This document shows positions 56,058 through 63,988 of a stretch of DNA of 64,000 nt, piece after piece. A program made the translations under genes and the position numbers. Position 1 is the stretch's first letter; each line of letters starts with the position of its first letter. Origin of the DNA: Sphingobacterium micropteri (GTDB lineage Bacteria > Bacteroidota > Bacteroidia > Sphingobacteriales > Sphingobacteriaceae); the NCBI RefSeq assembly GCF_014692515.1, contig NZ_JACOIK010000005.1, positions 186,001 to 250,000 of the forward strand. Direction: 5' to 3'. The notes under the pieces are model-generated. The model was not told where the DNA came from. It saw only the letters and a list, made by a program, of their open reading frames with translations, and did not search any database.

Positions 56058-56837
56058 ATGAACGTAAAAGAATTATTAAGTTTAAAGGATAAGGTTATTG
56101 TGGTTACCGGTGGATCGGGAAACTACGGGAAGTGTATTGTAGAAGGCTTAGCGGAAGCTGATGCGACAGTTATTACCACCTCCCGTGATTTACAACGGGC
56201 AGAGGCTACGGCGGCAGGATTCAGAGAACAGGGTTTGGACGTTCATGCTATGGCAGTCGATCAGGACGATTACGAATCGATGTTGGCATTAAAGAACAAT
56301 ATTTTGGCGCGTTACGGCAGATTGGATGGTTTTGTGAACAATGCGGTTTCCCGCCCTGTTAAAGGATACCGTGCACCTATCGAACAGTTTGAAGCGTCTA
56401 TGCGCTCTAATGCTACTGGTATGTTTTTTTTGCTGCGTGAATTAAGCGATTTGATCATTCAATCGGGCGGAGGAAGTGTGGTAAGTATTGCATCCATGAT
56501 GGGAATGAAGGGACCGGACTTGAGCAATTATGAAGGAACAACCGGAATGGGAGATTTGCCTGCGGACTACTTCTTTCATAATGCGGGATTGATTAACCTA
56601 ACACGTTATATGGGCAAGATGTTGACGGGTAGAAATATACGGTTTAACTGTATTAGTCCGGGCGGATTATTCAATAACCAGCCGGAACAGTTTGTGACGA
56701 ACTATTGTAAAAAAGTACCATTAGGCAGAATGGCCAATACAGATGATATTAAAGGATTAATTGTCTTGTTAATGTCGAAAGCTGGTGAATATATCAACGG
56801 TGAAAATATCCTACTGGATGGTGGATTGAATGCTTAA
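56058..56837 (+). CDS. Short-chain dehydrogenase/reductase-like protein with altered active site
   Basis: A 259-residue Rossmann protein: cofactor motif VTGGSGNYGK (~15-24), FVNNAVSRP (NNA motif), the catalytic-Ser region VSIASMMG and ISPGGLFNN at the C-terminal part. The usual YxxxK reads YFFHN, so the catalytic Lys is Asn while the Tyr remains. It may have low or changed activity, or the active site may be arranged differently. It ends by overlapping the AraC gene, which runs the other way, by 4 bases. Confidence 0.85.
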   Translation: MNVKELLSLKDKVIVVTGGSGNYGKCIVEGLAEADATVITTSRDLQRAEATAAGFREQGLDVHAMAVDQDDYESMLALKNNILARYGRLDGFVNNAVSRPVKGYRAPIEQFEASMRSNATGMFFLLRELSDLIIQSGGGSVVSIASMMGMKGPDLSNYEGTTGMGDLPADYFFHNAGLINLTRYMGKMLTGRNIRFNCISPGGLFNNQPEQFVTNYCKKVPLGRMANTDDIKGLIVLLMSKAGEYINGENILLDGGLNA

Positions 56838-57715
56838 GCAATCATCGGCTCTGTTTCCAACGCCTTCCTATATTCTTTTGGTGTCATATCTTTAAGCCTT
56901 TTAAACTGCCGGTTGAAATTTGCTAAGTTGTTGAAACCACATTCATAGGCTACCGATATAATCGTTTTATCCCTATCTGCCAAAAGCTTGCATACATGAC
57001 CAATACGTATGGCGTTAAGGTATTCTACAAATGTCATCCTAAAGTGTTCTTTGAAGAAATTGCAGAACGTCGTCGTTGCCATATTGGCTTGGTCAGCGAC
57101 TTCTTTGAGGGTGATATCCCGATGGAAATTACGTAAAATGTACTCGGTTATTTTACTGAACCTATCGGAATACATATCTCTGGTGTTTTCCATATAGGAT
57201 GGGCTGGCAAGAAGTTCATATTCCGAACTGTTCGCTAGAATGTCAAATATTTCGAAAAGCGAGGAAAGTCGTTTCAACCCATTTTGGCGGGGCATGTCAT
57301 TCATGATTTTTGTAATCCGATAACGCGTGTGTCCTAAGATAACCAGTCCTCTGTTGGAAAGATTAAGTGTTTTTTTTAAGGATTCAGCCTCCGGTAAGTT
57401 GAAAAAGGTTTCGCCTAAGAAATCTTCGAGAAAGTGTACGACCACAGCGTCAGCAGTTTCTGTATTTTCTTTTTCGAAGTATTTTTGATCGTTTACCCAT
57501 ACGTGAGGGAGGGAGGGACCCATTAATACAAGATCTCCCTCTAAAAATGTGCCTATATGATCTCCAACCATACGGCGGCCGCTACTTTTGTTAACCAGAA
57601 CAAACTCATATTCCGGATGATAATGCCACGGACAAGGAAAATACAGACCTTGCTCTTTAAATACGATGAATGATTTATCAAACTCTTTCGGTAGTCTATA
57701 TTCTACGGCTTTCAT
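56834..57715 (-). CDS. AraC-family transcription regulator with cupin sensor domain
   Basis: 293 residues. The N-terminal half (~15-150) is a cupin-like ligand domain (PCPWHYHPEYEFVLV, GDLVLMGPSLPHVWV), and the C-terminal ~100 residues hold two helix-turn-helix motifs (ITLKEVADQANMATTTFCNFFKEHF and ISVAYECGFNNLANFNRQFKRLKDMTPKEYRK). It is convergent with the sugar operon and is the only transcription factor in the island, so it is the best candidate regulator. Its upstream region holds two ACATGT palindromes. Confidence 0.95.
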   Translation of the reverse strand: MKAVEYRLPKEFDKSFIVFKEQGLYFPCPWHYHPEYEFVLVNKSSGRRMVGDHIGTFLEGDLVLMGPSLPHVWVNDQKYFEKENTETADAVVVHFLEDFLGETFFNLPEAESLKKTLNLSNRGLVILGHTRYRITKIMNDMPRQNGLKRLSSLFEIFDILANSSEYELLASPSYMENTRDMYSDRFSKITEYILRNFHRDITLKEVADQANMATTTFCNFFKEHFRMTFVEYLNAIRIGHVCKLLADRDKTIISVAYECGFNNLANFNRQFKRLKDMTPKEYRKALETEPMIA

Positions 57716-57746
57716 AACGTTTGTTTATGTGGGTGTATGATACTAA

Positions 57747-57815
57747 TTTACATGTTTTGAGTTAACGAAACAACAATCAGATGTTGTTTTTGAAAAATAA
57801 GATTATACATGTAAA
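57747..57815. promoter_or_regulatory. Paired ACATGT sites upstream of the AraC gene
   Basis: TTTACATGT (57747-57755) and ACATGTAAA (57807-57815) are exact reverse complements, centred 57 bases apart, in the divergent region between the AraC gene and the small CxxC protein gene. Spacing and symmetry fit operator sites; a similar core lies at the RidA operon promoter. Binding by this AraC protein is inference. Confidence 0.35.
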
Positions 57816-57927
57816 AAATTCTATTATAGATTATTCTTGCTAACGTGGTTTACGGTGTAATGTTGGAGTTTGTTTGTTCATTCTTTTCAAAAATGTACTA
57901 AACCATAAAATTTTGGTATTTTTGTAT

Positions 57928-58203
57928 ATGATTTCAAAATGGACTCCTTTTTTGGTTATACTGGCTGTAGCCATGTTGAGTATCTTCTGTTATACAGAGG
58001 TATCCGCGCAATGTGCTATGTGTTCCTTGAACGCGGAAAACAGTGCAGCTAACGGTAACACACAGGGAAAAGGCCTGAATGACGGCATCCTCTTCCTGTT
58101 GGCTATTCCCTATTTGATTGCCATAGGAATCGGTATATTATGGTATAAAAAATATCGTAAGAACAATTCGAAAAAGGTTTCACCGTTCGGAGAACAAATC
58201 TAA
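57928..58203 (+). CDS. Small exported membrane protein with CxxC motif
   Basis: 91 residues from ATG 57928; a TTG at 57874 would add 18 residues. It has a signal-like segment (FLVILAVAMLSIFCYTEVSAQ) followed at once by CAMCSLNAENS, then a second membrane helix (GILFLLAIPYLIAIGIGILWY) and a basic tail. The paired cysteines just outside the membrane may bind metal or be redox active. A TATTTTTG sequence at 57917 is too close to the ATG for an ordinary leader. Conserved hypothetical protein, often beside DUF983 in Bacteroidota as far as I recall. Confidence 0.75.
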   Translation: MISKWTPFLVILAVAMLSIFCYTEVSAQCAMCSLNAENSAANGNTQGKGLNDGILFLLAIPYLIAIGIGILWYKKYRKNNSKKVSPFGEQI

Positions 58204-58207
58204 TTAC

Positions 58208-58609
58208 ATGGCGACATCTAGGTTTACAGCAATGGTGCAGTCTAAATGCCCGAAGTGTAGAGTTGGAAAGGTATTTGAGGGGCCTGTATACGGCTTTAAA
58301 AAGCAGAAAATGCATGAGCATTGTCCTCATTGCGGATTAAAGTTTGAGGTAGAACCGGGTTACTTTTATGCGGCTATGTATGTGAGCTATGCTTTTTCCG
58401 TAGGAGAGGTGGTTACGTTGGGTTTAACAACCGCTATGTTGACGCACAGTGAATCGCCTTGGGTATATGTTTCTGTTCTTTTTGCGGCCATATTGATCTT
58501 TGCACCTTTTAACCTTCGATATTCTCGCTTGGTGTTATTGCATTACCTTTCACCCAAAATCGTATATAACCCAGCTTACCAAGAGGCACTGGATAAAGGG
58601 ATAGATTAA
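58208..58609 (+). CDS. DUF983-family membrane protein with zinc ribbon
   Basis: A 133-residue protein. The N-terminus has two CxxC pairs (SKCPKCRVG and EHCPHCGLKF) forming a likely zinc ribbon; two membrane segments follow (~60-80 and ~93-112). This is the DUF983 family, of unproved function. It starts 4 bases after the CxxC small protein, so they are co-expressed. Confidence 0.88.
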   Translation: MATSRFTAMVQSKCPKCRVGKVFEGPVYGFKKQKMHEHCPHCGLKFEVEPGYFYAAMYVSYAFSVGEVVTLGLTTAMLTHSESPWVYVSVLFAAILIFAPFNLRYSRLVLLHYLSPKIVYNPAYQEALDKGID

Positions 58610-58625
58610 TGCTTTGTTTAATTCG

Positions 58626-58916
58626 TTATTCTAACGATAGATATTGCATCTTGCTTTCAAAAATGAAAGCTTTCTCGGGGTGATGGGTCGTCAAATACGT
58701 CTGTACTTCGGCTACTACATCTTCTTGGAACTTAAGGATTACAGTATCGTCCGCAGCCAAAAGTTGTACACAATAGGTAGTCCCTTCGTGTGGAGAATCC
58801 AACATTTTCAAAAAATTTATTTCGTAGGTGCTTGTGCGTAAGTGGGACTTCAGCCAATTAACAACTTGATCGTGACTACGATCCTCAATAATAATAGAGA
58901 TGTTATATAAAATCAT
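58626..58916 (-). CDS. DUF4286-family small protein
   Basis: 96 residues from ATG 58916 (a TTG at 58931 would add five). MILYNISIIIEDRSHDQVVNWLKSHL at the start and VAEVQTYLTTHHPEKAFIFESKMQYL at the end are typical of DUF4286, a ferredoxin-like fold protein common in Bacteroidota with no known role. It is convergent with the DUF983 gene, with 16 bases between. Confidence 0.85.
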   Translation of the reverse strand: MILYNISIIIEDRSHDQVVNWLKSHLRTSTYEINFLKMLDSPHEGTTYCVQLLAADDTVILKFQEDVVAEVQTYLTTHHPEKAFIFESKMQYLSLE

Positions 58917-58934
58917 CCGTAAAGATAACAAATT

Positions 58935-58955
58935 ATGCGTAATGCGTGATGCGTA
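58935..58955 (+). repeat. Tandem heptamer, three copies of ATGCGT(A/G)
   Basis: ATGCGTA, ATGCGTG, ATGCGTA lie head to tail in the 187-base gap before the S9-like gene. A GCCTGCCTGCC stretch follows at about 58966. No coding signal; the rest of the gap is AT-rich. Confidence 0.7.
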
Positions 58956-59103
58956 CTCGTGATGAGCCTGCCTGCCGTAAGTAGATGAAAAATAAGGATT
59001 AACCGGTTAGGAAATAGAAGTGCTTTTCGTGTAAAAATAAGGTTGCACATAGCTTATTATTATAAAAAAATAACAATATTTGAAATTGCAATAGGATTGG
59101 AAT

Positions 59104-60993
59104 ATGTTTAGATGTTTGCTTTGGATATTTGCTGTGTGTTTGTTTGTTGTTTCAGTTTCATGTGGAAATAAACAAAGTACGAACAAATTAATCCCCATTG
59201 AAGATTTTTTTGTCAAGCCCGAAAAAAGTAGTTTCAAAATATCACCTGATGGTCATAGGATTGCTTATTTGGGTATAGACGACCATTGTAAGAATATTTT
59301 TGTTTTGGATTTGCAGGACAAAAATAAATCAAAGCAACTTACCTATCAATCAGATATGAATGTTCAGTATTTTTTCTGGGCTTCCGATTCCTTGATTGTA
59401 TATTCCAATAGTCATTCACCGCAAGATAGTTTACGCATATATAGTATCTTGGTCGATTCCGAAAAAAATACGCTGTTATTGCCCGTGAAGAAAGCCAAAC
59501 TACGCTGGCTAGCCCCACACACAACCCATCTTAATTATTTGCTTGCGACCTTAAACGATCGAGATTCGACGACATTCGACCTGTATAAAATTTTTGTAGA
59601 TGGTTCCGCCCCACAGCTGTTAACGCGTAACCCCGGTAACATTTCTAAATGGTTTGCTTCGCCGGACGGAAAAGTGAGGTTGGCAATGACCAATGATAGT
59701 GTACAGGAAAGCATTTTGTACAGAGCTGATGAAAATATGCCTTTTCAAGAGGTCGCTAATACAGATTACCAAACATCAATAAGGCCTTTGGGGTTTGTAA
59801 AGGATTCCCATACCCATATTTATGCTTTATCTAACCACAACAGAGATCGACTTTCGTTGGTGGAATATAATGTATCTACCGGAGAAGAAGAGCAATTAAT
59901 ATTTGAAAACGAGGAAGTAGATCTGGAATCGGCTGGGTATTCCGACCATTTGCAGGAGCTTATTTATAGTCAATATACGATTAACAAGGTAAAAAGGCAT
60001 TTCTTCGATCCGACCTTTCAACAATATTTTGATAAGTTATCTGCTAAATTTGATAACCAATCTATGGATATTTTGGATACCGATACGAGTATGCATCATT
60101 GGATTGTTAAAATTTATACCGATGTGCATGCCGGTGGAATTTATCATTATAATGTTTTAAATGATACAGCGGAGTTGCTGGAAGAAATGAACCCAAAATT
60201 ATCAAAGGCAACTTTGTCTCCGAAAGAAGCTGTTAGTTTTCAAAGCCGGGATGGACTGACATTGCATGGGTATCTTACTTATCCGTTAATTGGAAAGCGG
60301 GAAAAGTTACCGGTAGTGGTGTTGGTACATGATGGGCCATATCGTCGTGAAACCAGTAATTTTGATGCGGAGGTACAGTTTTTGGCCAATAGAGGTTATC
60401 TGGTTTTTCAATTAAATTATAGAGGTTCGGCTGGTTACGGGAAGAATTTTTGGGCAGCTGGTTTTAAAGAATGGGGAGGGAAAATACAAGCCGACATGAT
60501 CGATGGTGTTACCTGGTTGATACATCAAGGAATCGTTGACAAAAATAGAGTCGCCATCATGGGGAGTGGTTTTGGAGGATATTCAGCGCTACATGCGGCT
60601 ACCTACAACTCTTCCTTTTATAAGTGCGCTATCTCGATGTCGGGATATACAAACCTTTTTACCTATTTCCGGGAAATTCCGCCTCATCATCAACAGTATG
60701 TTCGCCTATTTTATAAAATAATCGGTAATCCGAGTAGCGAATATGAGATGTTTAAGGCGATCTCACCGGTTTTTCATGCGGATAAAGTAAAGATTCCTGT
60801 GCTTTTTGCACAAGGCGGAAAAGATAGATTTAGTTCGTTGACGGACGCGAACCAGTTTGTGCAAAAATTAAAAAACAATAACGTGCCGATTAAGTATATA
60901 TATAGAGAAGAGGAGGGAAGGCGCTTTAAAAGTGAAGAAAACATTATAAACTATTATCAGGAAGTAGAGGACTTCTTGAACAAGTATCTATAA
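59104..60993 (+). CDS. S9-family peptidase homologue, lipoprotein, probably catalytically dead
   Basis: 629 residues with a lipoprotein signal (LFVVSVSC). A beta-propeller (~30-370) is followed by an alpha/beta-hydrolase domain (~390-629) as in prolyl oligopeptidase-type dipeptidyl peptidases. The nucleophile motif, normally GGSYGGY or GxSxGG, reads MGSGFGGY: Gly at about 489 occupies the Ser position and a Ser sits one residue earlier. The His motif (EGHGF) reads EGRRF, with Arg at about 606. The acidic residue in GGKDRF (Asp574) remains. It is thus unlikely to be a peptidase. The intact frame and a 5-base gap to the histidine kinase suggest a sensory or binding partner. Confidence 0.85.
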   Translation: MFRCLLWIFAVCLFVVSVSCGNKQSTNKLIPIEDFFVKPEKSSFKISPDGHRIAYLGIDDHCKNIFVLDLQDKNKSKQLTYQSDMNVQYFFWASDSLIVYSNSHSPQDSLRIYSILVDSEKNTLLLPVKKAKLRWLAPHTTHLNYLLATLNDRDSTTFDLYKIFVDGSAPQLLTRNPGNISKWFASPDGKVRLAMTNDSVQESILYRADENMPFQEVANTDYQTSIRPLGFVKDSHTHIYALSNHNRDRLSLVEYNVSTGEEEQLIFENEEVDLESAGYSDHLQELIYSQYTINKVKRHFFDPTFQQYFDKLSAKFDNQSMDILDTDTSMHHWIVKIYTDVHAGGIYHYNVLNDTAELLEEMNPKLSKATLSPKEAVSFQSRDGLTLHGYLTYPLIGKREKLPVVVLVHDGPYRRETSNFDAEVQFLANRGYLVFQLNYRGSAGYGKNFWAAGFKEWGGKIQADMIDGVTWLIHQGIVDKNRVAIMGSGFGGYSALHAATYNSSFYKCAISMSGYTNLFTYFREIPPHHQQYVRLFYKIIGNPSSEYEMFKAISPVFHADKVKIPVLFAQGGKDRFSSLTDANQFVQKLKNNNVPIKYIYREEEGRRFKSEENIINYYQEVEDFLNKYL

Positions 60994-60998
60994 GCAGC

Positions 60999-62675
60999 AT
61001 GGCGTATAACCAGCTTAAATACCGAAAGAACTTTGGGTTGCTGATTGCCTTTGTAATATTGGTGACGATGTTATTTGGTGTCGCTATGTTCGCTGCACGA
61101 TCCATGATAGCAAATTTTATTGAAACAGAATTCAATAATAGAAAAGTAGAGGTGTTCGATCGTTCGGTACAACCCTTTCATGAGTTCTTTAATGACAAAA
61201 TTCCAGAGATATCGTATTATCAGGGGTATTTGGATTCTGTAAAAGCAGCATCTTACGTCAGTGATGTGATTCGGAAATATGCTTTCGTCGATCGTGTGCT
61301 GTTTTACGATATCACTATTACCAACTCTGATTCTATAGAGACTGGGATTAAATATAATCATTTACTGGTTTATCCAAAAAGTATAACGTCCTTTCATTTA
61401 GATAAAGACAATAGACTTATTGCCCAACGTCCTGAAAATACACTGACACGGGCTTATATAGATGACTTTAATACGATGGTGTTAAAGTTTGTTGGTTTCT
61501 TGGATCGGGTAAATGAATCGACCAGTATGTCGGACAACGATATCTATCGGGTTTTTTATACGTTGAATCCCGGAAAGGTGACCTACATGAATATTCCGCG
61601 TATTTCCGATTTGTTGGTTTATAAGCGTATGATGTCTGCTCCGGACACGACCGTTGTCGCCTATGATCAGGATATGTTTATGTTCTTAATTGATCCAAGC
61701 AAGATCCAGATTAAAAACGTCGCTTTAAATTTATATGAAAAAATAGAGATTTTACCTATTGTATCGGGTAGTGTGAGCGATCAGCATTTCTATCTCCAGA
61801 CAGAACTTCCCCTTCCAGGGGCATTGTCCGATTATAAATTGCAGTATACAAGTTCCGAGGAGTTTTTTAACAAAGAAATTAACAGGCGGTTTTTGCCGGT
61901 TAGCCTGGGCATATCAGCGGTATACCTTATATTGATTTTGATTGCCTATCTGATTTATCGGAATGTAACTATTAACAGTAGATTGTTTCAATTACAATAT
62001 GATTTTATCAATAATCTAACACATGAGTTTAAAACACCAGTCAGTGTGATCAAGATTGCGGGAAACAACATTCAGAGCAGCGAGAAGTTGTCGGCAGAGG
62101 AGCAACGTATGTATGGGAAGATTTTGGACCAGGAAGCGGATAAATTAAACAGTTTGATGAATAAGTTATTATCATTTGCACAAATTGAAAATAAATCTAT
62201 CAAACCTAATAAAGAAGAGGTGGGAGTAGAGGAGTTTTGCGAACCAATTTTTGAAGCAGTGAGATTAAAATATGCTGATTTAAACTTTTCCTATGCTATC
62301 GATGTCCAAAACAATATGGTCGTGGATACAACGCTTTTGTTGAGTGTGTTTCAAAATTTGATTGATAATGCCTATAAATATTCGGAGCCACAGCGTAAGT
62401 TCCTACATATCGATGTACAACAAAACAAGAAAAATTTTGTTATAAAATTTAAAGATAAAGGGATAGGCATAAATAAAAAGGAATTTAATAGTATTTTTAA
62501 AAAATTTTATAGAGTAAAGAACCAATTCAACCAACAAGGAAGCATTGGTTTAGGTTTAGCGTTCTGCAAGGAAATTGTAGATTTCATGGGGGGAGAGATT
62601 AAAGTAGATAGTATGCCGGGTCAAGGTACTACTTTTACATTACTCTTGCCGCTAGGACCAAAAAGAACTAAATAA
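60999..62675 (+). CDS. Membrane sensor histidine kinase
   Basis: 558 residues: a membrane helix (~15-35), a ~260-residue periplasmic sensor region, a second helix (~300-322), then HisKA with LTHEFKTPVSV (about His342) and HATPase with N-box LIDNAYKYSEP, G1 DKGIGI and G2 GSIGLGLAF. No HAMP domain is evident between TM2 and the kinase core. The sensor region is not a PAS or Cache domain that I can recognise. It lies between the S9-like lipoprotein and its response regulator (4-base gap). Confidence 0.94.
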   Translation: MAYNQLKYRKNFGLLIAFVILVTMLFGVAMFAARSMIANFIETEFNNRKVEVFDRSVQPFHEFFNDKIPEISYYQGYLDSVKAASYVSDVIRKYAFVDRVLFYDITITNSDSIETGIKYNHLLVYPKSITSFHLDKDNRLIAQRPENTLTRAYIDDFNTMVLKFVGFLDRVNESTSMSDNDIYRVFYTLNPGKVTYMNIPRISDLLVYKRMMSAPDTTVVAYDQDMFMFLIDPSKIQIKNVALNLYEKIEILPIVSGSVSDQHFYLQTELPLPGALSDYKLQYTSSEEFFNKEINRRFLPVSLGISAVYLILILIAYLIYRNVTINSRLFQLQYDFINNLTHEFKTPVSVIKIAGNNIQSSEKLSAEEQRMYGKILDQEADKLNSLMNKLLSFAQIENKSIKPNKEEVGVEEFCEPIFEAVRLKYADLNFSYAIDVQNNMVVDTTLLLSVFQNLIDNAYKYSEPQRKFLHIDVQQNKKNFVIKFKDKGIGINKKEFNSIFKKFYRVKNQFNQQGSIGLGLAFCKEIVDFMGGEIKVDSMPGQGTTFTLLLPLGPKRTK

Positions 62676-62679
62676 TATT

Positions 62680-63378
62680 ATGAGTAAAGATATCACGATT
62701 GCTGTAATAGAAGACGACGAAAATTTGCGTTTTTTGGTAGCACACCGCTTGCAAACAGAAGGATATAAGGTTCTTCAGGCAGCTAATGGCTTGGAAGCTG
62801 AAGAGCAAATACTACAAGAGAAGCCTGATGTGGTTCTCCTTGATTGGATGCTTCCGGGAAAAGAAGGTATTGATGTATGTGAATCTGTCCGCAAAGCTGG
62901 TTTTGAGAATATCATTATCATGATGACGGCTAAGTCGCAGGATGTGGACAAGATTGATGCTTATAGCTATGGTGTAACCGATTACATTACGAAACCCTTT
63001 AATATGGATGTGTTGGTGGCCATGATTGAAAACAAAGTACGGTTCTTTTTGCCGAAAAACAACGATGTTTATACGTTTGGTAAAACAGAGCACCACCCCA
63101 CCATACATTCTTTGGTAAGAGACGGACGGAAAATAGAATTGACGATATTGGAAAATCGGATATTGCTGTATTTTCTTCAAAATGTCGGAAAGGAAATTAC
63201 ACGCGAGGAACTTATGGAGGTTGTTTGGGGCTATAGTTCCAACGTAAACACGCGAACCCTAGATATGCATGTGGTACGTCTTCGCAAAAAAATCGAAACG
63301 AATCCAGATAAGCCACATTATTTACAGACTGTCCGCGGATTGGGGTATAAATTTGTCGATACAGACGAGCAAGAATAA
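62680..63378 (+). CDS. OmpR-family response regulator
   Basis: 232 residues. The receiver domain has IEDDE acidic residues near 10-14, the phospho-acceptor Asp55 in VVLLDWMLPG and the Lys in YITKPF. A winged-helix DNA-binding domain (~135-228) ends RTLDMHVVRLRKKIE and TVRGLGYKFV. It is the cognate output of the upstream kinase. Targets are unknown. Confidence 0.95.
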   Translation: MSKDITIAVIEDDENLRFLVAHRLQTEGYKVLQAANGLEAEEQILQEKPDVVLLDWMLPGKEGIDVCESVRKAGFENIIIMMTAKSQDVDKIDAYSYGVTDYITKPFNMDVLVAMIENKVRFFLPKNNDVYTFGKTEHHPTIHSLVRDGRKIELTILENRILLYFLQNVGKEITREELMEVVWGYSSNVNTRTLDMHVVRLRKKIETNPDKPHYLQTVRGLGYKFVDTDEQE

Positions 63379-63387
63379 CAAAAGAAA

Positions 63388-63419
63388 TTTGCTTTTTTAG
63401 AAGTTGCTTGCTATCTTAG
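63388..63419 (+). promoter_or_regulatory. Candidate promoter (TTTG, 20 bases, TATCTTAG) ahead of greA
   Basis: TTTG at 63388-63391 and TATCTTAG at 63412-63419 match the Bacteroidota -33/-7 pattern with one -7 mismatch and a normal spacer. A terminator-like hairpin starts only about 12 bases downstream, so a transcript from here would be very short unless it reads through. Confidence 0.4.
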
Positions 63420-63430
63420 CAAACAGTGAG

Positions 63431-63480
63431 CAAGACCATGTTGTCCTGACAAAGGGCGGTATGGTCTTGTCTTTTTTTTA
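63431..63480 (+). terminator. Terminator hairpin between the response regulator and greA
   Basis: A 9-base perfect stem (63431-63439, CAAGACCAT, pairs with 63461-63469) with a 21-base loop is followed by a long T-tract (from 63470). It should end the S9-kinase-regulator transcript, or act as an attenuator in front of greA. Confidence 0.75.
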
Positions 63481-63510
63481 ATTTTTTTTTGGAACAAATA
63501 ATGTAAAAAT

Positions 63511-63984
63511 ATGGCAGAAGTAACTTATTACACACAAGAGGGATTAGATAAGCTGAAGCAAGAGTTACAGTATCTAAAAACGGAAGGCCGCGCAAATATC
63601 GCAAAAGCGATAGCAGAGGCAAGGGATAAGGGAGATTTATCCGAAAATGCAGAATATGATGCTGCAAAAGAAGCACAGGGGTTGCATGAAGCAAAGATCG
63701 CTAAGTTAGAAGGTGTCTTAGCTAGTGCTCGCCTAATTGACGAATCTAATCTAGACACGTCAAAGGTATTGGCTTTATCCTATGTCAAAATTAAAAACAA
63801 GAAAAACAATGCCGTAATGACGTATCAGCTGGTTTCGGAGACGGAAGCTGACTTGAAGGCCGGGAAGATTTCGGTGAAATCACCCATTGCACAAGGGCTT
63901 CTTGGTAAATCTGTAGGAGAGGTTGCTCAAGTAGAAGCGCCGGCGGGTGTCATGGAGTTTGAAATCTTGGAAATTTCAAGATAA
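63511..63984 (+). CDS. greA: Transcription elongation factor GreA
   Basis: 157 residues, the normal family length. The N-terminal coiled coil (~1-75, LDKLKQELQYLKTE, AEARDKGDLSENAEYDAAKEAQ) carries the acidic tip that enters the RNA polymerase secondary channel, and the C-terminal FKBP-like domain (~80-157, AQGLLGKSVGEVAQVEAPAG) binds polymerase. It rescues backtracked complexes by stimulating RNA cleavage. Confidence 0.96.
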   Translation: MAEVTYYTQEGLDKLKQELQYLKTEGRANIAKAIAEARDKGDLSENAEYDAAKEAQGLHEAKIAKLEGVLASARLIDESNLDTSKVLALSYVKIKNKKNNAVMTYQLVSETEADLKAGKISVKSPIAQGLLGKSVGEVAQVEAPAGVMEFEILEISR

Positions 63985-63988
63985 AAAG

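Noticed and set aside
57917..57924. TATTTTTG as a -7 box for the small CxxC protein
   Set aside because: It is only three bases before the ATG, which would make the message leaderless, and no -33 partner exists.
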